Positions 1-13,900 of a stretch of 64,000 bases of DNA are shown here, in pieces. The position numbers and the translations under genes were made by a program. Origin of the DNA: Ascaris suum. Its lineage: Eukaryota; Nematoda; Chromadorea; Rhabditida; Ascarididae. Where the stretch lies: positions 8,370,001-8,434,000 of the forward strand of contig CM024181.1 of the NCBI GenBank assembly GCA_013433145.1. The letters are read 5' to 3'. Below the pieces are notes generated by a model. It searched no databases, had not been told where the DNA came from, and saw only the letters and a program-made list of their open reading frames with translations. Position 1 is the first letter of the stretch. Every line of letters starts with the position of its first letter.

Positions 1-350
1 TTTAGTCGTTTATTTCTAAATATGGAGACAGGAGAATATAGTGGAGGAGACCTGAACAGAGGCTAAACACGTGAGCGCAGAAGCGAAGAAAAAAACGAAT
101 TTAAACGAAGGACTTTTGACGGAGGGTAAAAAGTAAATAAAGATTAAAAAATTAATTATAGTTGTATGTATTGCATTTCTTTGATTACGCTGTTATCCTG
201 TCGTTTTGTGTGCTTTTTTTGATGTTAGTTTTTGTTGACAGGTGTTTTTGATGATGAGTTGAGGATGGAAATTGATAAAAGCGCTTCATTTGAAGTTGAT
301 TCTTCGAAGCGTTACCTATTTGGCTAGCAGTGGGTTATTGCAGAAGCACA
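1..350. other. 5' flank of the BCAS3 gene
   Basis: No open frame with exon-like borders and no RNA gene is visible here. The stretch is moderately A+T-rich and ends in a pyrimidine-poor 3' splice site just before the BCAS3 start codon. Promoter elements cannot be read with confidence. Confidence 0.4.
331..350 (+). promoter_or_regulatory. Candidate trans-splice acceptor before BCAS3
   Basis: The sequence reads GGTTATTGCAG then AAGCACA and the ATG. An AG at 342-343, seven bases before the start codon, is the usual layout of a nematode spliced-leader acceptor. Seen: the AG and its distance to ATG. Inferred: use of a spliced leader; an untranslated upstream cis-spliced exon is the alternative. 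Confidence 0.45.
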
Positions 351-1776
351 ATGGCGGAGTATCAACGTCGGCCGTCGTCCAACCAATACAGGTGCAACAG
401 GTGGTTTTTTGCTTGCCTTGTTGCATGGCTTGTCGTTGAGGTGCATGCATGAACGTTGTTTCCCAGTTCTCCTCATTTCCTGTCCATTTTGTCTTTCTAT
501 TTCCCTTGTCTTTTCATTGCATCCATCTCTTACCCTCCTTCCCTCTTGATTAGCATCTATTTAGGAGATGATTGGGGGGGGAGGGGGGTAGGTCAAATGC
601 AGTTAAGAAAAAAGCATTTCAAAATAAATGTTTCTTCTCAGTTATCGCTGGACGTTGAACGCCGAACCTGATTGCTTTATAGCGAAGTAAAAGGGATGTG
701 ATCTATGTTATGTTCGAAAAGCTGTATTCTATAAACGAGGAACCATCATCTACCGTTATTTTTTGGGCATTCCACTGTAGGTTTTTTGATTTTAATTACT
801 CTTAATGAGCTTTTTTAATTGTCAGCTTTTTTTGCACTTTCTGCACCACATACAGGATGCCCAAAACGCTAATGTCTCATAAAGGAACTCATTTAATCTC
901 TGCAGAAGTCAAGCACTTCTGCTGAGAAAACGGCATCGAACACACCTCACCGCTGTATCTTCCGTAGTCAAACGGCCGAGCTGAGCGGTCCGTCGATACC
1001 CTCAAACGCAGTCTTCGCAGACTCAAGAAGGAAGGAACAGTGGACCAAAACTTCTGGACGTTTCTTCGCAGTTATCTCTCGACGCCGAACGCGACACTGG
1101 ACAAAGCGAAATCCTCACAGAGCTTTTCATACGCCGCAAGCTCCGAACGGTGCTTTCCCTATTGAGCCCGACGGTCCGTCGAAAACGTGGCAAAAACATG
1201 CGAATGGAGTTCAGCGAAGGGCATAGCACTCGCAGCCAGATATTCAAGCGCGGTGATCCGGTCCTAGCTGGCATTTATCAAGGGCCAGAACTTAGTTGGG
1301 CGAAATGGAAAGTTTTAAATTCATGTGCGAGGCGTGCTATAGGATGTATCTATCGGAAGTGATATATGGATTCGACACGCAGACCACCTAGTTTCGCCGA
1401 CTCAGACCACAGTCAGTCGTACAATCTTCGAAGTGTTCGATCTCGAGCAGCGATCACGGCAACCTATCACAACGCTGGCGGATCCGGAACATGCAGGACC
1501 ATTGGAAGCCAGTCACATCAGCTAGCAACTGAGGCGGGCAAGACGAACATGCAAACGTCGATGGCGGCTCACTTTCGGATCGGAACGAATTACACACGAC
1601 AATGACGATGCCTAGACCCCTATCGCGTATCAAGAAGGAGGGATTGGATATGCTGTGATGATTCACCATGTCGGTGATGATGTTGCGACATACGTGATCA
1701 CGTGATGATGCTGCGAATACTGCGACCTACGCTTGCTAATGGTGCTGTAACCTTCAATCAACGCCGTACTTCAGCA

Positions 1777-1835
<59 letters not shown>

Positions 1836-4800
1836 TTACATGCTTCCGGATATATATACCGAAGAGTCCAATTGCGGGCATATAATTTATTCAGAATGAG
1901 ATTTATCGTGCACACAGTGACCAATTTTGCATGTGCAAAACTTGCTGCATGGAATGGAGGTGCATATCATGCGGACCTCGCTATCGCACTTTGTCGCCTT
2001 ATTGCAGAAATGTTCGAAAATGAGTGCGCTGTCATTCGTTTAATTGTATGTATATATATCTTTTAGAATCTAGGCCTTGTTGGAGAAAATCCACTCTTCA
2101 ATGACCGCCATTTGAGATTTTATCCTCATTTTCTTTATTTAAAAAAAGTTTTTCCTTCTTTCTGATACTTGCAGTGAGAATGTAGATTTATGGAAGTCTT
2201 GTTAGTTACAAACGCATTTCGCCTTGTCTTCATCTCATCATCACTGAGATCGGCAGTCGGTAATGGAAGTCATAAAATAAAAAACATTTTAATGCAATAA
2301 GTAACCTCTAGATGTTAAGGTCAGTGTTTTATAAGTTTATCTTTTTATATTCTTTTACCCTTATTTGTGATTCCATTCATTAAATCTTTGGTGCTTTCTT
2401 TCTTTTTTTTTTTTGAAAACCTAGGTGAGTGGTGAGTTCATCGAATAATTCGATTGTTGAATCGATCTATTGAGTTTCTCTTTTTCAGTTTTTTCTTTGT
2501 CACTCGATGTATTTCACCTGTCACCATCCTCATCGTTAAATCTTCCTTCCTTCCTTCTGCTTTCCTTTCCTTCCTTCCTAATCACACTGTGTCTAATATT
2601 CCTGTTTGTTGTTAGAGAACTATGCATGTTGTAGTTTGTTTTTGCACGTTCAACAATGGTGATAATGATGAGCTTTTATTCAAGGTTTTATTTGCGAGCT
2701 TATATAGGACTAACAATAGTTATAAACTCGCCGCAACTTTAGAAGATGGGGGGGAGGGAGGGAACGGGAATTGCTCCTAAAGTGAGGACCGCATTTGATT
2801 CCATTTGAAATGAAAGAGATCTTTTGCGATACAGGAAGTTTACGAGAAAGGTTTATTGAGGTGAAAGGGGGTTAGCCATTTATTGAATATATTCGTTTGT
2901 TGATTTTTAAGGGAGCGCTGTAATATAAAAGATTTCACCATATATTTGAGTTCTTCGACGAAGCGCATGTCTTTCGATCAGAAGTAAGTTGCCATAAACG
3001 GGCAAAGCACTAAGTTGTTTTTGTAGTGGGATGTATTTAGGTGCAACCACAACGACACACGGAAAGCGCAGAGGCGTTACAAAGCGGTGGTAGCCGCCAG
3101 TCCCAATCGGCGAATATGACGCGATCCACGGTACATCCACATAAGGACCATTCACCTCACTACACGCATCGAGGACAGTCGATAAGGCCACAATGCGTTC
3201 CGTAATGACTTTCCTCTTTTGTTTGAACTGTTCGCAATTAGTGGCCTTGCAGAATCATTTTTTTTATTGTCCCCGAAAATTCTGATTATATATTCTAGCT
3301 GTCGCAAGTATTGCGTTTTTTTAAGGAAAGGAGGTATTTAATCGATAAATCTGACGTCGGTAGGAACTTTTTAAGACCCCCTTCTTCACGTGAAAAGTCG
3401 CTCAAAAAAAGACCTACTGCTCTGCTCTAGTCATGATAGCGTCACAACTGCGTTACTTCAGAGAGCCTTCGTTGGTGAGTTCGGTGGCCGAGTTAGTTCA
3501 TGATGTCATTCCGCAGGCAAGTACCCCGCAGACCGCTACGGAACGCATCGAATGGGTCTGCATCCAGAAATGTGCTGCTGGTTTGTTTTCGTTTTATTTT
3601 TGCTCACGTTTTTTAAGAACCAAAAAAGAGAAACGAGTTGGCGAAAGTAGCACAATAGCGCTTTTTATGTTGTACTGACATGCACCCAGCAGTAAGTTCA
3701 GTTAAAGAGAGATCGACCTTAAGGTCATGCTACCTCTGAAAAGGACCAGTTTTCACCTGAAGGTTTTAGATTTCTGCGCAGCGCTAATCAGATGCAGTAA
3801 GCGAATTGAAACTGTGATGGAGATATACGCATGGTTTTAATAATATGCCGCTTGCGTAATATTGGCTGGTATTGCGAGCAGCGCATATCGCGCTAGCTTC
3901 ACTGACTCGCTTTCCCAATTGTCGCGTAGTTTTGCTTCTTGAAAAAAATTACGGATATGCCAAAATAATGCGTTTAAGAGTTTGCAGTGAAGTTTTTGTG
4001 ATCCATTAAGCTATTCGGAGATAGCGAATGGTTTTCACACAGCCTTTTTTGCAAGTATCTTGATTTTCATGGAGCTTGAACTTTGTTAGTCGTAAGTTCA
4101 TCGGGTAAAAGTGCAGAGAAATAAACATTGGAAGTAATATGTACAACAACATAACGAGGATATAGAGAGCGCAGTACAGGTAGTTTGAGTGATTAAAGAG
4201 GGCAATAGAGAAATGATATGGCTTTTCTATGGAAATTTTTGAAGGAGCTGAGTGCGGATCGGTGCAGTGAATCATCTTTTCTATGTTCTCTTCGATATTA
4301 GTGCAAAAGCGCAGTTTCAAGGACGTCTTATACGTATTGAAGGATATGCTTTTTATGTTATGCCTAACCAGTACAGTCTGCTGCTTTCAGTTTCGTAGAA
4401 GTAACGCCCCTATGTCAGCATATATTTATGACTGGTCTGATAGATTTTAATCCACTATAAAAGGGGTGCATGTTAAACCTGAATATGCTTGAAGGAAAAG
4501 TGATGAGCTACCACAATGGCATAAAAGGCCATTGCATTGTAATGTTGTTTGAGCAATTGCGACCGTCTACTCGTTCGATTCACTTTGCGGATCTCGTAAT
4601 AAAACTAGGCGACCCCATTTTGCAAGTCGTTTTTGCCTTTATCATTTTCAACATACCATAAGGTTCTCTTTATTACCAATGCGTCTTATTCACTTATAAC
4701 GAAGGTGGAATCCGGAAGCATATGTCCTTCTGGTTGACTTTTGGTGCTCCGGTCTTTTATTGTTTGGTAATTTTGAAGTGAAAAGCAAGGATTTAAGGCG

Positions 4801-7800
4801 CTGATCGGAAACGTATAATGGATGTTATCGTGATCGGTCTAGCGCGAGGCTACCAAATATGGGCTGTAATGGTGTGTTTATTTTCGCCATTCGTTTTTAT
4901 TACTTGATACATTTGTTTTTTAGTATGTAATTACGTATTTATTATTTAATTTCCCATAGAAGTGCACATTTAATGTACAATTCTATAAATTTTTTTAATT
5001 TTATTTGGCCGATAAAACGTTAAAAGGGGGGAAATATGTTAAATATCCAACGACTCCTTTGAAATAAATTCAAATTCAAGCTTTAATTTTAATTATTCAT
5101 TGGATGATTTTTTAAAAAATAGAGCTTAGTCAAACCCTTGACCCAAAAATATCCCATTAATTTGCAGTCATAAAAATGAGAGTTTTCATTCTTTAAGTGC
5201 TTATATGAACACACTTTTGCATTTTTTTTTCATAGTGTGGTATTTGGTTAAGTACGCTGCCAATAAATAAATATATTTTCACAGTCTAAAGTAATGGAAG
5301 AGATATGGATTAATTTTTTAAAAGTGTATTGATGGTCATTGCAGCGGTCATCGACTTACTTTGAAAATTGCTTCGACGAATTGCATTGAAGATTGCAGTG
5401 ACGTCGAGTCGCTTTCTTAAATTTTCTCGCAGTATTTTTAAATTGCAGTTTTCTTGAATGGAAAGTCCTTCTACCATCCCAAATCCTTCCTCCTTGATGT
5501 AAAATCTATCGGAGAACCGAGACGAAACCCACCTAAGTTGGGCCAATTTCTCATCAAGGATTGTGTAATAATAAAAGTCGGTTTAAAGGAAAGCGGCGAT
5601 TGTGAGGAAGTGCTATCAGAGAGGCAAGGTCCACTTAGAGTGGGTCGACTTCTTGCCACGGATCCGGAACCGGGCTTCGGAATTCACGACGACAGGTATT
5701 TTCGTTTCTTTCTTTATATCGCTTTGCATTTACACCGAAGCGTTTTTTCCATTCTTAGAAAAATTCGTCCAAAGTTTAAAAATATTTCCATTATTAAATA
5801 AATTTCACTCTTTATTGGATATATTTATCATTTAGACGGTACGTTGTTGCTTTTAGAAGTGTTTGCAAAAATTTGCGAGGGTGGTTGCACTTTTCTGTCC
5901 ATTTGATTATTTCAGATGGCGATTTGCACTGATTATATCTGTGAAAAGCATTGAATATAAAGTTGAAGTTATGATGAAATGCTAAGTCCGCTTGCTTTGT
6001 GATGGATCGTTTTTTTGCGAAAGTCAAGAATTTTATTTTAAAATGTTGCAAAAGTTCCAACCGAATATGTTCAGAAATCGGTCGAGTCTCCTTCAATATC
6101 GATTTGTTGACCCGGTCGTTTTTATGGATGACAGATTACTAGATTTTTTTAAAGTATATGGCTTACCTAATTAGCTGAGATAGGAGGGCGCATATCGCAC
6201 TACGCTCTTTGCACAGTTTACTTTTATTTCTTTACAAGCAGTAAAGACGACGCAAAATGAGGGCATCAGGCATAAAGTTGACTTGATTCATCGTATAGTT
6301 TTTAGCGTTAGCAGCTAGAAGTACAACATGTTGGATGACAGATATGATTAGCCGCATTTGTAAACGAGTTCGGCGTTTATCGTCGCTTTCAATTCGCGCA
6401 TAGATTGCAAATATTGTATTTGGTTTATTGAGCAACAGAATGAATGAGGACTGCATCCAGAGATTATAGAATAATATGAAAGAGGAGTTAGATGGGAAAT
6501 TAGTTGTGCGGTTGGATTAGTTGAATATTTATTGAGGGCTGGAGTTATTGGATGGAGGTTCTGTTGGGTACTGACCAGCTGTTATGTCTTTTAAATACTG
6601 TTGATCATTATAAGTTTTAATATTTTATGGCGATGATTGCCTTGAAATGAGAGCGTTTAAAGGAAGTGTGAAAGATCGATACTACTTTATATTCGTCGAT
6701 GATTCAATGCCTTTTGTTTCGAAGTTTATTTTTGGAATAGCACTTTGGTGGCAGCGTTCCAAAAGGCGAGGGAATAAAGGATAAAGGTAGAGGAGAGTGA
6801 AGCTTTGGTGCCAGTGGTGGCATCTTTGCAAAATCAGATTGGATCTTCGTAGCGCAATATGAGGTGCGCCGCCTGAGAAAGAACCCTCCTAAAAGGCGTT
6901 TTCAGTGTGTGTTCGTTTTGAATAAGGACAGGTGATTTCGATTGTGGGATTGCAAGCGCTTCAGATGGTGAAGATCTTTGCGATTTCAGACCTGGACTTG
7001 CTTACGCAGTGATGCCATTCGTGTGAATGTGAGGTCATCCGATCCGCCATTTTCTGAAACGCTACCGACATTGTATGTGATGCCGCTTACATGTAGTAGG
7101 CGAAGTTTGTCTGGGTGACCGCTGAATGGGGCTATATAATTGTTGCAGGTATGCAAATTCGCGGCCACTATTCGCAATAGTGGATGGCAATTGGCACGTA
7201 CCGGATCGACAATATTGTACCCTTTCTTTCCTCTCTCTCATCACTGCACAATTCGTGCGTCGGATTGCGTTTCCCGATCCCATTTGTACATTCGAAGCCT
7301 CTACAAAGTATGATTTTTCCTTCGCGGTCATATGAAAGCTGAATCTTCAATAGCCTTCCAGCTGTGCTGTTTTTCTCATGCCGTGAGGATACCCATTCTT
7401 TGTCCGAATATGAGGAGGGACCATCGTCCTTTTTTCATTCTTTCGCTAGAGTTTCCAGCGGCAGAACTGACTTTTTAGTTACACCAACGCTAACTTAAAT
7501 TGAGGAGAATCGTTTCATTTCTGAAATATTCAGTCCGTTTGCGTGGTTAAGTTCTATGAGGAAGTTTTTTATGTTTGGGTGAACACTTTGAGGAATGCAT
7601 CAGAGGAAACCGGAAAAAGGAATTTCTATGTGTTTCGAAGATTGATACATCGGAGGTGTACCGTTTGTAGACGTTATCGAGCTTCTAGTTGAGATGTGCC
7701 ACATGTTGCAGGATATTAGTGGTTTGTTTTGTGAACCGCGTTGTGATATGTGACGCGATGTCGCTTCGTGAGCAGAGGTGTATATTCAACTGTCAAATCA

Positions 7801-8091
7801 GCGACGCACTTACAACACCTTTTGCAGTTTCGGACGTTTTTCTCGCCTATGCCGACACAAATGTTAGCAAATTAATTTATTTCTAAGGTATTGAAAAGGG
7901 AAGGCGGTAAAACGAGTTGACGGTCTCACTATCGTTCATATGCACACTTTCGATGAATATATCTGTGCTGCATGTATGTGTATACTTGTAAATATGGCTG
8001 TTTTATCTGTACTCGTATTTGTAAGTGTGTATCTCCACGTATATATGATATCTTTATGCATACACATTAAGTGCATCACAATTATATACCC

Positions 8092-8175
<84 letters not shown>

Positions 8176-10940
8176 ATGCATTTTCCTCGGTGTTCACTGG
8201 CGTCCTTTTGTAACGCAACAATCGAGATATTTTGTAGCTAATTGTGAATGCGATGATGGGAGTACAGAGGTTGCATTTTTTTTTCTTCTTTCAAGCCTTT
8301 TTCTTGCAACTTTCGATTTATCTCCCCGTCTTCCTTTTTTCTGTTCGTTCTCTCTCTTGTTACATGCTATTTTTTGAGCATTTTGCACATTTCTTGTACA
8401 CACCACTTTCCAGTGGGTGTGATGATGGCAAAGAAAGATACACTCATTTATGGATGGAATGAATTAGAATTTCTGGCTATAGTAGTGCAGTGTATTTCAG
8501 CTAGTGCAAGTGGATCAGAGTTGTGGGGGAATGGCGAGTGGGGAAGAAGTCATGCCGGGACCTACATCTTCCTATACGTCTGGCGTCATGAATGTCGCGA
8601 AGGTGAGTGCTTTGTTAGTTATGGGCGCCTGAGGTTAGGTTTATTCATTTCATTCGAAGACAAATTAATCCATTAAATTTTTTTTGATGACTCCAATGTT
8701 CCATGGTAATTGTTACCATCAACTGTATATAAACATTATTCCGTGGAAAAAGGATTTTCTCTACTATTCGCATTTTGTGATGTTTTTCTGGAGGACTGTT
8801 TTATGGGTTAAGGAGTTTCATGCTGTATTATTATGAGTCAGAAGGGGAGAAAACTTCCTCAAATGTTTTCATTCTGTGGGGCGGAAACGAAGGGAAGAGA
8901 GCCAGTTTTGATAGATTTTGATAAGTTTATATCTTTTTAATATTCCCGCTTAAGCTTAATTTTTTTGTTTATTTGTTTCTTCAATAGTTATGAGGATCGG
9001 TATGTTTTAGAGCTTATCGAAGACGGTATCGGCACTAGGTGAGACGGTTGTTTCATCGTTATCCTCTTCACCGCACTCAAAGTCGTTGCTGAGCTCAATC
9101 GCACATCCCGGTATTGTAACGGTCGTCGATGCAAATAAATTGCCTTCCGATAACGATTCAGATGTATGCATCTTTCTTATTATTTCCTTTATCCCAGTAG
9201 CTTTCTCTCTGTGTCGTTTCTCAATAATAGCCTTCATCCATCCTCTCCTACTTTCGCTCTTTTTTGACGATTTCTTTCTTTGCTGGCAGTTTTTTTGAAG
9301 TATTCAGATTTGTTGATATAGTACTGAACAGAACTTGGATTGCAGCATGCTGATATGCAGTCAGAGCGTTCGGAAGCGGTATTGGCTCATTTTGTGGCGC
9401 ATTCCGAACCCATCGGCTATCTTTCGTTCGCACCTGGCGGGCAAATACTGCTCACTTCAGGTATGTCTTGTTTTGCCCGTTTTTCCATTTCCTCTTTTTT
9501 TTTGCAAATTGCGGAATGCATCTCGCTGGCTAAGGATGTCTCATAATTACCTGGTTATTTATTGTCCAAACAGTTCATTGAGCACCGTCGACGAAATTTC
9601 ATTCACTTCGAAGCTGTAATTCACATATCTTCATAATGAGTAAGAAGATGCTTCATTTCTTTTTCATCCAATCTGCGCTCTAGATTGACTTACTGTTGTG
9701 TACGTCTGTGTCTGTCTGTTGGTACGTTGGTGTTCGGTTGACTGTTTTCTTCGATATTAAATCAGCGTAAGTCAAGATCTTAGATAACGGAGTTGGTGAC
9801 TGAACTGGTTTGTCAGGAGGATTGATTTTGAGTGTGAGTTTACCACATAGGTTTATTTGGGTTGAATTTTATATTTTGCAGCGATCGAGATTTTGATAAG
9901 ATGTGTAGTGATAAGCGTAAAAGTGACCAGTTTATGCTGATCACGCAGTCGTTTATGTACCGTTATTCTTCATAACAGGTCTGAAAATACTTTATATTAA
10001 TTCTTTTGCATTCGCCTGTCTTATGGATTAAAAGAATATTTTGTTTGCGAGTTTGCCTCATTGCTTATCTCATTGACCAAACAGCCTCGTTAGTTATGGA
10101 ACATCAGTTATGGAACGTCACTTCCCTTGAATTTGGCGCTTTAAAAAATCACGCTAGGGGTTTCCTAGTGAAAGTTCTGGTTATTTTAAACGTCAAAATT
10201 TCTCCCCCTTTCATCCAAGGCCTTAGTGTTGTTTGAGATCACTGCATCAACTGTTTCGTCAAGAACATCTGTTCGAAGGTTAATGCCATTCATCTCCTCC
10301 AATAATATGTAACCGTTGGTCAGATCGGAATTGAAAGTTTATTGTCATACTCGAAGAGAGGCTGCAGTATAAGGATTTAAGCCGTTGAGAATAGACGTAC
10401 TGGATTGTGTTTTTTTTTCAGGGCAGTCTTCAACATGTTTTCATATTTTTTTGCTTTATCCTCATCCCGGATCTCCGGCCTTGGGAGCTGTGCGCCACAT
10501 TTATACACTCTACAGGGGAACAACACCAGCGAAGGTGTTTTTTTTTTCAAATCTGTTATTCTCTCGTTTCTTAAGTTTTTTAGGGTCCGAATTTGGATTA
10601 CTTCAGTGGGGAGTTATGGTGCGGTTAAGTCGAAAAAAAGGTTTGGGATGGTCGAATAAGTGGGAAGGGAGTAGATCCAGAGTGATCATTGGGATGAAAC
10701 TGATCGTTGCTCAAGAAAACGACGGTTTGGCTTATTAATATTTATTTGATTTGAAAGTCTCACTTTTATTAGTAAGAAACGTTGGATTACTTGCATATCT
10801 GTGTTATTCTTGCCATCATTAGGTAAATATTGTTGGTACACTCACCCGCTGACAATTTAATCGCATATTACTAAGAATTCAAGCAGTTGGTTATCCGCTT
10901 TATTGCATAGGTAACCAAATTTCCACATTTAGACATGTAC

Positions 10941-10989
<49 letters not shown>

Positions 10990-13900
10990 TATATATATAT
11001 ACATGTACATACATATATCTTACCTTGAGATTGTTTGCATGATTGCCCGGCTAATCAGATGTAGTATCTGTACAGTATGCACTTTGCATCTTCTGTGATG
11101 ATCAGATAGGCCATATATAATTGAATTATTCAGCTTGATCCTCTTTTAGCTCGTTGGACATTTTTTACGCACCCGACTCAGTGTTTAATGTTTTAATGGA
11201 GTAAGTAACCGAGGCTGTGAAACGGCGACGGATAATAGATACGAACGTTGAGCTAGTGTTCTGGTACTGGTTGCATGGACTTTCTTCTATGTCTAGATTT
11301 ATGCAATTTGTTTACCGATGTTTCGATAATTCGAGGGTGGTCGATGTTATCATTATCATTTATAACCTCTTGAAGGTGTTGGACAGCGCTTTTTCGATGG
11401 ATGGACGTTGGCTAGCGTTGGCGACAAACCATGGAACAACACATGTCTTTGCCATATGTCCTTATGGCGGCCCAGTCACCATGCGAACACATGGTGGTCG
11501 TCTTGTCAACAGAGAATCGAGGTGAGCATTCCGTTTAGAGAGCGACCAAGAGGTTTTTATTTTTCACGTTACGTTGAATTTAGTCGAACAGTCCGTTGTT
11601 TGTGTTTTGTTAGTGATAACAGTTTTTTACTGTTTTTTATGGTTTATTAGTCAACATTTTAGTGCTTTGTCAACAGCATGGTGGGCTATATGGCAATTGC
11701 GTTACGCGTCTAGATTGGGCAGATTGTAAGAGCTGAGTGGATTTTCTGGCTAGAAAAGACGGAAGAAGAGTGAATACCAAAACGAGGTAGGAGATGGGAA
11801 TGTGAGAAAACCCGAGGGGGAACCACAGGGGTGGAGAGGAGATGAAGGAAAATGTGATTACTTCGATCGCCACTTGCAAGTGCACTACCAACTTTGGAGG
11901 AGCACATTTCCAAGCACGGTCGATCTGTATTTACGTATGCATGTATACTTCGTATTTCTATCGATCTATAAATAGGGTTGTGGAATTTCATAGGTGAAAT
12001 GCACACTGCAGGGCGATATCCTGTACGGTAATTCGTTTTGGCCCGACAACTTTGAGGGGAACTATGGACATTCAAAAGCGGAAAAAGTTGCTTACATTTC
12101 ACACTGGTGGATCTTTCACTTCACACCGGTCGGACTGCACAAAGCGGATCAGCAAATTGTTTGCGGAAGGTTTGCATTGGTGTTCTAGCTGGTTAAGATG
12201 GGAAGGCACGTAAGTTTGTCCACAAAAGAAGAGTGACATACCACACAAGCCATATGCTGATGAGGGCGAACAATACAGGACACAACCCAAGTGAGGGAAG
12301 ACGGCTTAGTTGCTGCAATGATATGATTACTGCGTGCCGGAGCGCTACTGTGGAATCGAAAGATTGAATGTGTAGAGCAACTGTTTCTATGGAGAAGAAG
12401 AATGTCGACAGTACTCGATCAAACAGTCATTTGTATCGATGGGACGTGTACCACCAATGGTTGATATACTTCGCACCACATTAAGTTCTGTTCATGATTC
12501 GCCGATGACATGAATTAAGTCGATGTTTTTTCTTTAGAAGTTATACAAAGTAGATCGGAATGCGCGATTCTGTCAACGGTTGTGGCGAGTCCCGATATCG
12601 GCTCGATGAAGAATCTCAGTGAGATCTCGTGGAAAGAATTCATCGTTGAACCGTTGATGTTTCATCGGCAAACTGGGCGTGTTTTGGTGGAACAAAAGAC
12701 CACCAAGACGGTTGAAGAAGGCAGGAAGTGAAGTCAAGTTGACTTGACGGTACTGTGGAGAAAGATCGCATCGATCATGCTGGCAGTCGGTTTTTAGGTT
12801 GCGGCGACTGATAGATAATCCGATAAGCCTTGTTTACCTTGACAAATAATTACGGTCATTTAATTGTTTTTTTAGTGATCAAGCGGTACGAGCAGGTCAG
12901 TTTTATGCGTATTGCTTATCTCTAAATTTTTGCTATCGTAATCTACATTGATCCCGGAGGTGTTAAATCATTTCTGTGAGAGATATATCTGTTGAATGGA
13001 AACTTATAAATGATAAACTACCCATCAGGTTAATTGTGGCACGCTGTTCAGGTTCCATCGTTCGGCAGGCCTTATCGACTCGGAGTCGATTGCGGCAGTT
13101 GGAAAACCGGCCGATGTTAGAGGTTATCAGTTTGGTGCACCACAGGTTTACAAGTCAGTTCTTTTAAGTAATTACTCCTAACTTTATCTATTCTTTGGTG
13201 CGATAGCGCAAATGCTTTTACTCTACAACTCAATAAAATAGGTCGACGTTTTGTAGTGCTTTTCATTTCCAGATGCACTAAAAAATACAGTGGGAATAAA
13301 ACATCAAAAATAGTGTGGTATAGTGGACAACACGATAAAAGGTTATCACTTGCGAAACTTGATTTGATCATTGAAGGAAGCAATTCCAATCCGTTCTTCT
13401 TTTCTCGCCCCCTCGTCTTCCGAGTTTGCTGCCAGATTATTCTCCGATCTTTCGTCTTCAGCTGAAATTCATTGGGCATGGATTAGTGGACGTAATGGTT
13501 CCAACTTGGTATTGCTGATCTTCTTGGATGCATAGAGGAACGAGTTGTGGCCGCTGTATTCCCCGCTCCCCCCTCTCCCTTGCTCCCCCTTCCGCCTCCC
13601 TCTGTTCAAGGCGAAATGATTAATTTGCTGATTGAGCGCTGCTCACACTGATTTCTTCACACGTTCGCTTAAATAACACCTATAGGCAAATTGCGCGCAG
13701 TTTTTCTGTGAAAAATAATTTTGCTTTTTATGATTGATTGCTGTTTTATTGCTTTGCGTTTATTAGCATCTGATTTCTATGTGCTGCTCCGAAAACTTTC
13801 CAACTTTTTTTACAACCTGAAAGAATGTTGATGTTTGAGAGCGACAGGTTGAGTGTGGTTGTTGATCCGCTTGGTGCCTCTTTTACCTTGTGGTCCATAA

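Noticed and set aside
11994..12188. 64-codon frame with WWIFHFTP in BCAS3 intron 11
   Set aside because: No splice sites in phase with exons 11 and 12, which join directly.
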